A stretch of DNA of 46,166 nt from Stagnimonas sp. (GCA_030652575.1 JAUSQI010000162.1:1-46166), one strand, 5' to 3'; numbered from the stretch's first letter, positions 1-8,976 are shown. Notes: generated from the sequence alone by a model not told the origin. Program-made: numbers and translations.

Positions 1-1058
1 CCGCGCAAGGCATCCCCGAAGCTGCCTACATTGATGCGCTGCTGCTCGATCTGGAGCGCGCGCTGCCCGATATCTGGGGACGCAGGGTCCATACGGTGTT
101 TTTCGGCGGCGGCACCCCCAGCCTGTTTTCAGCGGAGGGGATCGACCGCATCCTGACCGGCGTGCGCACGCTGACGCAATTGGCCCCTGGCGCGGAAATC
201 ACCCTGGAGGCCAACCCGGGGACGGTGGAGGCGGGCAAGTTCGCCGGTTTCTGCGAAGCGGGCGTGACGCGCGTCTCGCTCGGCATCCAAAGCTTCAATC
301 CGCGGCATCTCAAGGCGCTCGGGCGCATCCACGACGATGCCGAGGCGCGCCGCGCGGCCGAGCTTGCCGCCATCCATTTCGACACTTTCAATCTCGACCT
401 GATGTACGCCCTGCCGGGGCAGACGCTGGCCGAGGCGCTGGCCGATCTCGATACTGCGCTGACGTTCAGGCCGCCGCACCTGTCGGCTTACCATCTCACG
501 CTCGAACCCAACACGCCGTTCGGCCATACTGCGCCGCCCAACCTGCCCGATGACGATCTCGCCGCCGACATGCAGCTGGCGATCGAAGCGCGGCTGGCCG
601 AGGCGGGCATGCAGCACTACGAGACCTCGGCGTATGCGCAGCCGAATCATGCCAGCCGCCACAACCTCAACTACTGGCAGTTCGGCGACTACCTCGGTAT
701 TGGCGCCGGCGCCCATTCCAAACTCAGTTTCCACGACCGCATCCTGCGGCAGATGCGAACCAAGCACCCGCAGCAATACATGGATGCCGTTGCACAGGGC
801 GCGCACATCGCCGACGGCCGCAGCCTTACGCGCGGCGACCTGCCGTTCGAGTTCATGATGAACGCCCTGCGCCTCAACGAGGGCGTGCCTGCCGCGCTGT
901 TCGACGAGCGCACCGGGCTGCCGCTGATCGTATGTGCGTCCGCACTCGAGCGTGCGCGCGGCCTGGGCTTGCTGGAGCGCGACGCGACCCGGCTCAAGCC
1001 GACGCTGCAGGGGCAGCGTTTCTTGAACGATCTGCTGGAATTATTTCTACCGGGCTAA
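1..1058 (+). CDS. hemW: HemW-type radical SAM protein, 3' part
   Basis: The reading frame is open from the left edge (first full codon at 3) and gives 351 residues, so only the N-terminus is missing. The cut removes the CxxxCxxC iron-sulfur/SAM motif expected just upstream. What remains shows the family hallmark FFGGGTPSL, then LEANPG, LGIQSF, NLDLMYALPGQT and HNLNYWQFGDYLGIGAGAHS, all typical of HemW (formerly annotated as oxygen-independent coproporphyrinogen oxidase-like). In this family the protein is a haem-binding chaperone for haem insertion rather than a true HemN. It runs convergently towards the zinc-finger gene. Confidence 0.93.
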   Translation, partial: AQGIPEAAYIDALLLDLERALPDIWGRRVHTVFFGGGTPSLFSAEGIDRILTGVRTLTQLAPGAEITLEANPGTVEAGKFAGFCEAGVTRVSLGIQSFNPRHLKALGRIHDDAEARRAAELAAIHFDTFNLDLMYALPGQTLAEALADLDTALTFRPPHLSAYHLTLEPNTPFGHTAPPNLPDDDLAADMQLAIEARLAEAGMQHYETSAYAQPNHASRHNLNYWQFGDYLGIGAGAHSKLSFHDRILRQMRTKHPQQYMDAVAQGAHIADGRSLTRGDLPFEFMMNALRLNEGVPAALFDERTGLPLIVCASALERARGLGLLERDATRLKPTLQGQRFLNDLLELFLPG

Positions 1059-1100
1059 CGGGGCAGGCGAAGCAGATTTCGGCCTCCGCCTGCATTACTG

Positions 1101-1304
1101 CTAGTGATGGCTGCCGCTGGGTTTGCCTTTTAGGCGATAGAGCGTGCCGCAATAAGGACACAGCGCTTCGCCGCGCGATTCGATGGGCAGATAGACGCGC
1201 GGGTGGGCATTCCAGTCTGCGTGCTGCGGCATCGGGCAGTGCAGGGGCAGGTCGCCCTCGGTGACCTCGATGACGCGTTGGGTGTTGTCGTGCCGCTCGC
1301 TCAT
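1101..1304 (-). CDS. CHCC zinc-finger domain protein
   Basis: This is a 67-residue protein starting MSERHDNTQ. Cys23, His34, Cys49 and Cys52 (HCPMP, NAHPRVYLP, CPYCGTLY) form the CHCC zinc-finger pattern also found in the mitochondrial complex I subunit NDUFS6. The start was chosen because the frame upstream lies inside ilvE and only this Met gives the family length. It sits 11 bases downstream of ilvE on the same strand and is probably co-transcribed with it. Its role in bacteria is not defined. Confidence 0.85.
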   Translation of the reverse strand: MSERHDNTQRVIEVTEGDLPLHCPMPQHADWNAHPRVYLPIESRGEALCPYCGTLYRLKGKPSGSHH

Positions 1305-1315
1305 GCTGGTCTCGC

Positions 1316-2242
1316 TTATCTGACCGGGGTGAGCCAGTCGGTGTGGGCCGCGGCACGGCCGTGCACACAGTCGAAATACATCGCCTGCAGCCGGGTGGTG
1401 ATGGGGCCGCGGGTGCCTTCGCCAATCGCCCGGTTGTCGAGTTCGCGGATCGGCGTGACCTCGGCGGCGGTGCCGGTGAAGAAGGCCTCGTCGCAGACGT
1501 AGAGCGCGTCGCGGGTGATGCGCTTCTCCTTCACCTCGTAGCCGCGATCCGCTGCGAGCTGGATCAGCGTCTTGCGGGTGATGCCATCGAGGCAGCTGTT
1601 GAGGTCGGGCGTGGTGATCTCGCCGTCCTGGATCAGGAAGATGTTCTCGGCCGAACCCTCGGCGATGTGGCCGTTGGTGTCGAGCATGATGGCCTCGTCG
1701 TAGCCGTCCTTCATCACTTCGTTCAGCGCCATCATCGAGTTGATGTAGTTGGCGTTGGCCTTGGCGCGGCACATGATCGAATTGACGTGGTGGCGCGTGA
1801 AGCTGGAGGTCTTCACGCGGATACCGCGCTCCATCGCCTCAGGGCCGAGGTAGGCGCCCCAGGGCCATGCGGCGACCATGAGATGCACCTTGAGGTTGTC
1901 GGCGCGCAGGCCCATGCCTTCAGAACCGTAGAACACCATCGGCCGGATGTAGCACTCGCGCAGCTTGTTGGCCTTCACCACTTCGCAGATCGCCGCGTTC
2001 ACCTGTTCCGGCGTGAACGGGATTTTCATGCCGAGGATCTTGGCGGAATTGAACAGGCGCTTGGTGTGTTCCTCAAGCCGGAACACCGCCGTGCCGCGCG
2101 GCGTCATGTAGGCGCGAATGCCCTCGAAGCAGCCGACTCCGTAATGCAGCGTGTGGGTGAGGACGTGCGTCGTCGCCTCGCGCCACGGCTTCATATCACC
2201 GTCCATCCAGATAAAACCATCGCGGTCGGCCATGCTGCTCAT
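1316..2242 (-). CDS. ilvE: Branched-chain amino acid aminotransferase
   Basis: 308 residues, class IV PLP aminotransferase, catalysing the last step of Val/Leu/Ile synthesis (2-oxo acid plus glutamate). Visible motifs are THTLHYGVGCFEGIRAY near residues 29-45, the PLP lysine Lys161 in CRAKANANYINS, EGSAENIF, and the C-terminal TGTAAEVTPI. The start MSSMADRDGF is preceded by GGAG at proper spacing. An in-frame upstream start would add 23 residues unlike the family. It is divergent from the family-9 glycosyltransferase gene. Confidence 0.95.
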   Translation of the reverse strand: MSSMADRDGFIWMDGDMKPWREATTHVLTHTLHYGVGCFEGIRAYMTPRGTAVFRLEEHTKRLFNSAKILGMKIPFTPEQVNAAICEVVKANKLRECYIRPMVFYGSEGMGLRADNLKVHLMVAAWPWGAYLGPEAMERGIRVKTSSFTRHHVNSIMCRAKANANYINSMMALNEVMKDGYDEAIMLDTNGHIAEGSAENIFLIQDGEITTPDLNSCLDGITRKTLIQLAADRGYEVKEKRITRDALYVCDEAFFTGTAAEVTPIRELDNRAIGEGTRGPITTRLQAMYFDCVHGRAAAHTDWLTPVR

Positions 2243-2331
2243 CGGTGTTGCTCCGTCAAAAGCGCGTTGCCGCGCGGGGTGAAAAGAAGGCCGGTATTGT
2301 AAGGACTGCACACCCTCAAGTATCCAGCACC

Positions 2332-3483
2332 GTGACAGCCATCCCTGGCGAGACCTCAGGACTTCGATCTACCCCCGGCTCCGACATCCCTGTCGGAGCG
2401 TTCGGTGCCGATGCGAGCGGTGCTCGCATCGCTCGGCACACTCACCCAAAACGCATTCTCTTGATCCGCCTCTCGGCCTTCGGCGACGTCGTGATCGCCA
2501 CCGGCTTGCTGCAAGGCCTCAAGCGCGCGCATCCCGAGGCCGAAATTGACTGGCTGGTGCAGCCGGAGTTTGCAGCACTACTGCGCACCCAGCCTGCCAT
2601 CGCGAACGTCATGGTCTGGGAACGCAAACAGTGGGGTGTGCTGTGGCGCGGCCTGCGCTGGTTGCGGCTGTGGCAGACGATCCGCAGCTTTGCCTCGACC
2701 CTGCGCGCGCGCGACTACGACTGGGTCATCGATGCGCAGGGCCTGCTCAAAAGCCGCGCCCTCGCCCGTTTGGCGGGCGGCAAATGGCGCATCGGCTATG
2801 ACTCGAAGGAGCCCGGCAAACACTGGCTGCATCAAGTGGTGCAGCGCTTCCCGGAGGCCCACGCGCAGCGCCGCCACATCGGCGATGAGCACGCATCAAT
2901 GCTGAAGGCGCTGACGAAACTGACCGACGTCGTTCCGCATCTTGAGCTGCCTGCCGCCAAACCCGACAAGCCGTATCTCGTCGTCGCGCCCTACACCACG
3001 CGCCCGCAAAAACATTGGCCTGAAGCGCACTGGATCACCCTGCTGAAGCAGCTCGCGGCCGACGGCCATCGCGTGCTGATTCTTGGCGGCCCGGCGGATG
3101 CCGCCACCGCGGCGGCGCTCATCGCCGCCTGCGACAGCCCTGCCATCGAAACACTGGCGGGCAAGACCAGCCTGCTCGCCGCCGCAGAGTGCATCGCCAA
3201 CGCCACGGCGGTTATCGGCGTCGATACCGGGCTCACGCATTTGGGCTTTGCGTTGCATCGACCGACCGTTGCGATTTTCGGGTCCACCCGACCCTATGCC
3301 CAAGCGCGCGACGCGCACTCGGCCGTGTTGTTCGTCGATCTGGCCTGCGCGCCCTGTGGCCGTCATCCGACCTGTAACGGCCGCTGGGATTGCCTGGTGC
3401 AACTGACACCGCAGAGCGTCATCCATGCGCTGCGTGGCGTGCTGAAGCCGGATTTTTCCACCGCCGACAGAGCCGCACCTTGA
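2332..3483 (+). CDS. waaC: Family 9 glycosyltransferase, heptosyltransferase I-like
   Basis: 383 residues from a GTG at 2332. The conserved part begins at RILLIRLSAFGDVV, and the C-terminal donor-site signature GVDTGLTHLGFAL followed by FGSTRP is typical of ADP-heptose:LPS heptosyltransferase I (GT9), which adds the first heptose to Kdo2-lipid A at the inner membrane. No ATG lies close to the conserved start. The in-frame choices are ATG 2245, GTG 2332 or TTG 2461, and none has a strong Shine-Dalgarno. The first 40 or so residues are encoded by a double-hairpin repeat (2378-2439), so the N-terminus is doubtful. The WaaC assignment rather than another GT9 is moderately sure. Confidence 0.8.
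   Translation: MTAIPGETSGLRSTPGSDIPVGAFGADASGARIARHTHPKRILLIRLSAFGDVVIATGLLQGLKRAHPEAEIDWLVQPEFAALLRTQPAIANVMVWERKQWGVLWRGLRWLRLWQTIRSFASTLRARDYDWVIDAQGLLKSRALARLAGGKWRIGYDSKEPGKHWLHQVVQRFPEAHAQRRHIGDEHASMLKALTKLTDVVPHLELPAAKPDKPYLVVAPYTTRPQKHWPEAHWITLLKQLAADGHRVLILGGPADAATAAALIAACDSPAIETLAGKTSLLAAAECIANATAVIGVDTGLTHLGFALHRPTVAIFGSTRPYAQARDAHSAVLFVDLACAPCGRHPTCNGRWDCLVQLTPQSVIHALRGVLKPDFSTADRAAP
2378..2439. repeat. Double-hairpin REP-like element
   Basis: Two adjacent inverted repeats. GCTCCGACA/TGTCGGAGC (2378-2386 and 2391-2399, 4-base loop) is followed by GATGCGAGC/GCTCGCATC (2410-2418 and 2422-2430, 3-base loop), whose arms extend to GTGCCGA/TCGGCAC with a 4-base bulge. This paired arrangement resembles repetitive extragenic palindromes. 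It lies between ilvE and the conserved part of the GT9 gene. No second copy was seen in this window. Confidence 0.6.
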
Positions 3484-3592
3484 CCCCGTGAAAACCCCCG
3501 GCGCTGCTGGCATCATGCCTCGCCGGAATCGCAGCGCCGCGTCTCCAGCTTGCCGTTTTTCTACCGCGTTATCGCGATCACCGGTTCACGCC

Positions 3593-4558
3593 ATGTCCCC
3601 TGTCACGCCCGCCTGGTCACTCGTCGACAAGACCCATCTGGTGCCCTGCCCGCTCTGCGACGGCCGGCAGTTCCGCGTGTTGATCGAAAGCGATCGCTAC
3701 GACATGGACTTGCAGACCGTGGGCTGCATGGATTGCGGCCTGGCGATGAGCAATCCGCAACCCACACCCGCCGCGCTGGATGAGTTCTACACCCACCATT
3801 ACCGGCACTACTACCAGAAGGTCGAACAGCCCAGCGAGGCGTACATCCGCGAGTACCGCAAGGACGAGCGCGCGGCTGAGACGGCAAGCTATCTGCGGTC
3901 GCAAGGCGTTTTGCCGAAGGACGGCAGCGTCCTCGATATCGGCGCGTCCGAAGGCTGCATCCTGAAAGCGCTGCGTGATCTTGAGCCCGGCCTGCACCTG
4001 GTTGCGGTGGAGCCGAATCCGACCTTCGGCGCGTTCGCCGTCACCCATGCCGGCTGCACGCTGCACCAGAGCCTGGAGCCGGTGAAGGCGGCGGGCAGCC
4101 ACTTCGATCTCATCATTCTCAACCATGTCTTCGAGCACCTGGCCTCGCCGGTCGATTACCTCCAGGAACTGAGCCAACTGCTGACGCCGCGCGGCTGCAT
4201 CTACATCGACGTGCCGGATCTCGCGCATTACACCGGGCTCGAAAGCCTGCATATCGCGCATCTCTACCACTTCAGCCAGCGCACGCTCTCTGCCGTGGCA
4301 CGCCGCGCCGGCTGCGAGGTCAAGGCCTTGGAAGCCCATGCGCCGGTGATGCACCCGAAGTCGATCCGCACCTTGCTGAAAGCCGGCGGCAAACCCGCCA
4401 CGCCGCCGCCCTCCTTCCTGCCGGAAGGCTGGGACTTGTTGCTGTGCATCAACCGCAAGGCCGGTCGTTATCACCGTCGTCGCTGGTCACTGTCACGCCG
4501 CCTCAAGCTCTGGCTGACGACACGGCTCAGCCGCAGGCCGCGCGTCGTCGCATGCTGA
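3593..4558 (+). CDS. Zinc-ribbon SAM-dependent methyltransferase
   Basis: 321 residues from ATG 3593. The N-terminus carries two Cys pairs (CPLC at 19-22 and CMDC at 45-48), a zinc ribbon seen in methyltransferases acting on sugars or glycan precursors. A class I Rossmann fold follows, with SAM motif I VLDIGASEG, then the acidic strand end VAVEPN, FDLIILNHVFEHL and YIDVPD. The basic C-terminal tail (RRRWSLSRRLKLW) is unusual and may contact membrane or LPS. The longer reading frame upstream is low-complexity and was rejected. The gene overlaps the next one by 7 bases, implying coupled translation in a glycan operon. The substrate is unknown. Confidence 0.8.
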   Translation: MSPVTPAWSLVDKTHLVPCPLCDGRQFRVLIESDRYDMDLQTVGCMDCGLAMSNPQPTPAALDEFYTHHYRHYYQKVEQPSEAYIREYRKDERAAETASYLRSQGVLPKDGSVLDIGASEGCILKALRDLEPGLHLVAVEPNPTFGAFAVTHAGCTLHQSLEPVKAAGSHFDLIILNHVFEHLASPVDYLQELSQLLTPRGCIYIDVPDLAHYTGLESLHIAHLYHFSQRTLSAVARRAGCEVKALEAHAPVMHPKSIRTLLKAGGKPATPPPSFLPEGWDLLLCINRKAGRYHRRRWSLSRRLKLWLTTRLSRRPRVVAC

Positions 4559-5991
4559 GCGAGCTGCCCTCGTTCTTCGACTGGTTGCAGGCACAGCCGC
4601 AGCCTTCCAGACCCTGGCTCATCCTCGGCAAGGGACCCAGCTTCAGCAGGCGCGCCGAGTTCGATACCAGCGGCTATCGCTTGATGAGCCTCAACCATGT
4701 GGTGCGCGAGCTGCCCGTGGATGCCGCGCACCTCATCGACATCGACGTGGTCACGAGCTGCGCCGAGGCCTTGATCGCCAACGCCGGCGTGCTGGTCATG
4801 CCCTGGTTTCCGCACCAGCACAACAGGGTCGGCGAGATTTCGCTGCCGGAGTGGGTGCAGCGCATTCCGGCGCTGGCCACACTCGCCGCCAGCGGGCGGC
4901 TGTGCTGGTACGACTTGGCCGTATCGCCCGTGCGCCACGGCCCGGGGCCGGTCGTGCAAGCCACTTTTTTCAGCGCCGAAGCGGCCCTGAGCCTGCTGGC
5001 TTTGGCCGGTGTGCCGCTGCTGCGCTCGCTGGGCGTCGACGGCGGCCAGCACTACAGCGAGCGCTTCGAGGACTTGAGCGCCATCACCCGCCTCAACAAC
5101 GGCCACGCGAGCTACGACCTGCAGTTCGCCGGCATGGCCCGCACCATTTTCAAAACCGGCGTCGATTTCGCGCCGCTCGACATGCCCTCGCCGATCGAGG
5201 TGCTGGTGGGCAGCGAGGAGCCACAGCGACTGGCGGTGAAGGTGCTCGAATACTCCATTCGGCGGCACTCCAGCGTCTCGGTCCGGGTGCGGGCGCTGCA
5301 CCGCTGCGGCATCGAGTTCCCGCTGCCGCGCGATGCCAAGAACGCGCCGCGCACACCGTTCTCGTTCCAGCGCTTCGCCATCCCCATGCTGTGCGGCTAT
5401 CGCGGCCGTGGCATCTATCTCGACTCCGACATGCTGGTATTCCGCGACATCCGCGAGCTGTGGTCGTTCCCGATGGCGGGCGCCGAGGTGCAGGCTGTGG
5501 CGGAGCCCGGCAGCAGTGGCCGCAAACCGCAGTTCAGCGTGATGCTGCTGGACTGCGCGCAGCTCGCCGACTGGACGCCGGAGCGCATCATCGCGCGGCT
5601 GGACTCGGGCGAGCTGAGCTACGAGCGCCTGATGTTCGAAATGGCCGTGGCGCGCAGTGTGAAGAGCGACCTGCCGCAGCGCTGGAATGCCCTCGAAACC
5701 TACACCCGCGGCGATACGGCGCTGCTGCACTACACCGACATGACGCGGCAACCCTGGGTCACCATCCGCAACCCCAACGGCGGGCTGTGGGTGCAGGCAC
5801 TGCTGGAGGCGATCGACGAAGGCTTCATCACCACCGCCGAAGTGGAGGCCGATGTGGCCTGTGGCTGGGTGCGGCCCTCGCTGCTGCTGCAACTCCAACA
5901 CCGGGCCGCCACACTCGGCTGGCGCTGGCCGCTCGCCAAATGGCTGGACCGCAACTTCGTGCCGCCCTACAAGAAACCGCGCTCTGCCTGA
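4552..5991 (+). CDS. Two-domain glycosyltransferase (GxGPS domain + GT8-like)
   Basis: 479 residues from ATG 4552, whose start overlaps the methyltransferase stop (ATGCTGA). Residues about 20-200 resemble Rossmann-type proteins opening with a GxGPS loop (LILGKGPSF) and continuing LMSLNHV, LIDIDVV and LGVDGGQHY, as in DUF115 or GT29-like enzymes. From about residue 220 a GT8-like domain starts (VLVGSEEPQRLAVKVLEYSI), with FSFQRFAIP and a DxD metal/nucleotide-sugar motif in YLDSDML (Asp291, Asp293). It is therefore probably a bifunctional or substrate-organising glycosyltransferase for surface glycan. The last 25 bases overlap the convergent GT2 gene. The domain names are by eye. Confidence 0.65.
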   Translation: MLSELPSFFDWLQAQPQPSRPWLILGKGPSFSRRAEFDTSGYRLMSLNHVVRELPVDAAHLIDIDVVTSCAEALIANAGVLVMPWFPHQHNRVGEISLPEWVQRIPALATLAASGRLCWYDLAVSPVRHGPGPVVQATFFSAEAALSLLALAGVPLLRSLGVDGGQHYSERFEDLSAITRLNNGHASYDLQFAGMARTIFKTGVDFAPLDMPSPIEVLVGSEEPQRLAVKVLEYSIRRHSSVSVRVRALHRCGIEFPLPRDAKNAPRTPFSFQRFAIPMLCGYRGRGIYLDSDMLVFRDIRELWSFPMAGAEVQAVAEPGSSGRKPQFSVMLLDCAQLADWTPERIIARLDSGELSYERLMFEMAVARSVKSDLPQRWNALETYTRGDTALLHYTDMTRQPWVTIRNPNGGLWVQALLEAIDEGFITTAEVEADVACGWVRPSLLLQLQHRAATLGWRWPLAKWLDRNFVPPYKKPRSA

Positions 5992-6953
5992 GCGGGCGTT
6001 GCGGCGACATCCAGTGGCAGGTAGGCACGCGGCCAGAGCAGGCGCTTGAGCCGGTGGCCCAGCAGATATTTGCTGGCCCGCTGCCACGATGAGCGCCGTG
6101 CCGGCGAGGCCTGGAACAGCGCATCTGCATGGCGCAGCATGAAGCGGAACATCGCCCAGCCGAACAGGGCCTGATACCAGTCCAGCCAATACCGGTGCAG
6201 CTGCTGGATGAAGTGCTGCTGGGGGCCGACATAAGCAGCCATTGCGGTGAACCGCTGCGCATAGAGCCGCAGGGTGGTGAGCCGACGCTGGGCGGCATCC
6301 TGCCGCTGCGGCGCGCAGGTGATGGCCTGGCCATGACGGCGGTAGTCCACCAGCACCGCATCGAGGTAGGAGAGTCGCCCGACATTGCTGGCGACAAAGG
6401 CGAGCCACCAGTCGAAGTAGAGACCTGTTGGCGTATCGCCCGCAGCCGCCAAAAGACTGCTGCGAAACAGCATCGCGTGCCCCGATACCGAGTTGCCGAA
6501 GAGGAAGGCACGCGGATCGCTGCCCTGCACCATGCGGACGTCGTCCGACATGCGGCGGTTCAGAGACTCACCCTCGCCATCGACGAAGCGGCTGTTGCAA
6601 TAGATGGCGGTGGCATCGGCCAAATGCTCAAACAGGCGGCGGGTTTTATCGGGGTGCCAGATGTCGTCCTGGTCGCAGGGCGAGATCAGCTCGCCGCGAC
6701 AGGCGGCAAAACAGCGGGCGAAGTTGCCGTTGAAGCCGAGGTTTGTCTGCGCGGGCAATATGCGAACGCGCACATCCTGTGCGGCATAGCGGTGCAGCAG
6801 GGTCAGCGTGCCGTCGCTGGAACCATCATCCGACACCACGATCTCCAGGTTCGGATAATCCTGCGCCAACAGCGAATTCATCTGCTGCGCGAGGTAACGC
6901 TCACCGTTGTAGGTGGTGAGCGCAATCGACACCAGGGGCAGCGCGGTGTTCAT
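5967..6953 (-). CDS. Family 2 glycosyltransferase
   Basis: 328 residues. A GT-A fold is indicated by VSIALTTYNGERYLAQQMNSLL, the nucleotide-binding VVSDDGSSDGT, and the DxD-like CDQDD (SPCDQDDIWHP), which matches the rhamnosyl-/glucosyltransferases of O-antigen synthesis. ATG 6953 was chosen because it overlaps the stop of the upstream gene (ATGA). An in-frame GTG at 6959 is the alternative. It is the third gene of a minus-strand run of three glycosyltransferases starting at 8914, and it probably acts at the cytoplasmic face in building core or O-chain sugars. Confidence 0.88.
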   Translation of the reverse strand: MNTALPLVSIALTTYNGERYLAQQMNSLLAQDYPNLEIVVSDDGSSDGTLTLLHRYAAQDVRVRILPAQTNLGFNGNFARCFAACRGELISPCDQDDIWHPDKTRRLFEHLADATAIYCNSRFVDGEGESLNRRMSDDVRMVQGSDPRAFLFGNSVSGHAMLFRSSLLAAAGDTPTGLYFDWWLAFVASNVGRLSYLDAVLVDYRRHGQAITCAPQRQDAAQRRLTTLRLYAQRFTAMAAYVGPQQHFIQQLHRYWLDWYQALFGWAMFRFMLRHADALFQASPARRSSWQRASKYLLGHRLKRLLWPRAYLPLDVAATPAQAERGFL

Positions 6954-7885
6954 GACCACAGCTGCCTTGGCAAGGCGACCGCCTGCTTGCGCCGCAACTG
7001 CCAGGGGGCGGTGATGACGGCTGCGATACGGGCCGCACTGCGCACCATTTTTTGCCGCCGTCCCACCAGCGCATCCAGCAACAATGCCAACAGGCTGGGG
7101 ATCAGGGTGCCGAGCCCGCGCAACAACAGCAGGCCCAGGGATTCACCCAGCTTGCGGCGCAGATAGAGCTTGGAACAGGTGTAGGTGTAGTGGCGGATGA
7201 AGGTGGTGCGCACGCTGGGTTGCGAGGAAGTCTGTGCCATGTGGCAGGCCACCGCCTGCGGTGCCAAGATGACGGCGAGCCGCAGCTGATGGGCACGGAT
7301 GCACAGCTCCTCGTCTTCCCAGTACAGAAAAAACCAGGGGTCGAAACCGCCGATCTCGCGGAACAATGCCGTGCGCACCAGCAAGACCGCGCCACTCACC
7401 ATTTCGCAGCACAGCTCGCCATCGGGCACCCGATACGCAGGCCGCGCGCGGCCACGGGTGTGGAAGAACGCGCGATGATTCTCCTGCATACGGCCGTCGG
7501 CATAGACCAGCCGCGGCACCGCCAGCAGAGCACCCGGGTGCCGATGCAGACAGCCGACCAATTTCAAAAGGTCATCGGCTTCGATACGGCAGTCAGGATT
7601 CAGCAGTAGCGCGAACGGCGTGGTGCAGTGCTGCACCGCGAGATTGTGGGCCTTGCCGAACCCGACGTTGGTCGGCAGGCGATGCACCGTTGCCTGCGGC
7701 AGGTGGGCGGTGATCCAGGCCAGCGTGTCATCGCAGCTGGCGTTGTCGACGATGGTGAGCTTGGGCAGCACGGCCAGTTGCGGCAACAGGGCCTGCAAGG
7801 CGCAGCGGCTGTTGTAGGCGACGATGCAGACCGTGACTTGGTCGAGATCACCGCCGATGGCATCGGCAATGTGGGCGTCGTTCAT
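6950..7885 (-). CDS. Family 2 glycosyltransferase, rhamnosyltransferase-like
   Basis: 311 residues. Motifs are VTVCIVAYNSRCALQALL, IVDNASCDDT, NVGFGKAHNLAV, the DxD-type LLNPDCRI, and the acceptor-side FFLYWEDEELCIRA. This layout (NVGFG...NPD...WEDEDL) is that of WbbL/RfbN-type rhamnosyltransferases, which fits the rmlBACD genes nearby that supply dTDP-L-rhamnose. It begins 3 bases after the family-9 gene and ends in an ATGA overlap with the next gene. The sugar specificity is inferred from context only. Confidence 0.87.
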   Translation of the reverse strand: MNDAHIADAIGGDLDQVTVCIVAYNSRCALQALLPQLAVLPKLTIVDNASCDDTLAWITAHLPQATVHRLPTNVGFGKAHNLAVQHCTTPFALLLNPDCRIEADDLLKLVGCLHRHPGALLAVPRLVYADGRMQENHRAFFHTRGRARPAYRVPDGELCCEMVSGAVLLVRTALFREIGGFDPWFFLYWEDEELCIRAHQLRLAVILAPQAVACHMAQTSSQPSVRTTFIRHYTYTCSKLYLRRKLGESLGLLLLRGLGTLIPSLLALLLDALVGRRQKMVRSAARIAAVITAPWQLRRKQAVALPRQLWS

Positions 7886-7888
7886 GGC

Positions 7889-8914
7889 TTAGTTCTCAGG
7901 CACGGCCGATGCCATCAGTTCGGACGCCAGCGTGGCGATCTGTGCGACGGGCAGGCCGTAGAGCCCGCCGACCGCTTTTTGCGTCACGCCAACGGTGCGG
8001 TGCTGCACGCCGACCGGCATCCATTCGGCAGAGGCATCCTTGAACAGGAAGCAGGCGACGCTTGGCGTGCCCTGCGCCATCGCCAGATGCAGCGGGCCGG
8101 AGTCGGGGCCGATATGCAGCGCGGCGCGGCCGATGACGGCGGCGAGCTCCGGCAGGGATAGCGTGCCGGCGAAACAGCTGACGCCAAGCGCGTCCAAGGC
8201 GGGACGTACCACCGCCAGCCGCTGCTGCTCGCGCGTCGAAGGGCCGCAACTGACCACGACAGGCGCATCGGGCAGGCGATGGCGCAGCGCAATCACCAGC
8301 TCCAGCAACGTCGCTGGCGGCAGGCTGCGCAGGTCTTCGGAGGCAAACGGGCTGATGTGGATGTAGCCCGTCGGCAATGAATAGCGCGCCAGATCCAGGC
8401 CCGACAAGTCCAGCCCGAAACGCACGGTGTCTGTCAGTTGCAGCGACGGCTGAAACGCCGTCAGCTTCTGCCAGTACATGGGCTCGGCACCCCAGGGATG
8501 TGCGATGACGGCATCGTGCAGGAGCGGCCACAAGCGCTTCGATTGATTGCGATTGAGACGACCCAGGCGATATTTGCCGCCGCTCCAGGCCGTGAGCAGG
8601 GTCGCGCGATCGCTCGCCCCCGGATTGAGCACAAGGTCGTAGCTCGCCTTGCGCAACTGCCCGCAGAGCGCCAGCAAACCCGGCAGGGTGCGATGCTGCT
8701 GCGGGTCCATCACCAACACCTGGTCGATGCCGGGCAGGTGTTGCATCAGCGAGCGATGCGCCGCGCGCACCAGCAGATCCAGCCTGGCCTGCGGGTAGCG
8801 CGTGCGCACGGCCTGGATCAGCGGCAGGGTGTGGATCAGGTCGCCGAGATACAGCGTCTCGATGACCAGAATGCGTTCGGGCGAGGCCGTGCGGGATGTC
8901 AGCTGGTCCGTCAT
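7889..8914 (-). CDS. Family 9 glycosyltransferase, heptosyltransferase II-like
   Basis: 341 residues. The N-terminal strand RILVIETLYLGDLIHTLPLIQAV and the C-terminal donor signature LHIGPDSGPLHLAMAQGTP are the two GT9 landmarks. YDLVLNPGASDRATLL matches the WaaF/WaaQ group. It likely adds a further heptose to the LPS inner core or a related sugar. It is the first gene of the three-gene minus-strand operon, with a possible promoter at 8977-9004. Whether it is WaaF or another heptosyltransferase cannot be settled by eye, so no symbol is given. Confidence 0.85.
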   Translation of the reverse strand: MTDQLTSRTASPERILVIETLYLGDLIHTLPLIQAVRTRYPQARLDLLVRAAHRSLMQHLPGIDQVLVMDPQQHRTLPGLLALCGQLRKASYDLVLNPGASDRATLLTAWSGGKYRLGRLNRNQSKRLWPLLHDAVIAHPWGAEPMYWQKLTAFQPSLQLTDTVRFGLDLSGLDLARYSLPTGYIHISPFASEDLRSLPPATLLELVIALRHRLPDAPVVVSCGPSTREQQRLAVVRPALDALGVSCFAGTLSLPELAAVIGRAALHIGPDSGPLHLAMAQGTPSVACFLFKDASAEWMPVGVQHRTVGVTQKAVGGLYGLPVAQIATLASELMASAVPEN

Positions 8915-8976
8915 TTCGCGCCCATTGCCTTGGCCACCCTTTCAGACGGCTCTTTTGAGTTTGTGGCTATGCCAGT

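Noticed and set aside
129-806. Long open frames opposite hemW, glnE, groEL, the RND pump and other genes
   Set aside because: High GC content leaves antisense frames open. These lack ribosome sites and recognisable domains, and the sense genes are certain.
1059-1100. GCAGGCG/CGCCTGC inverted repeat between hemW and the zinc-finger gene
   Set aside because: Seven bases with a long loop and no T-run, too weak to call a terminator.
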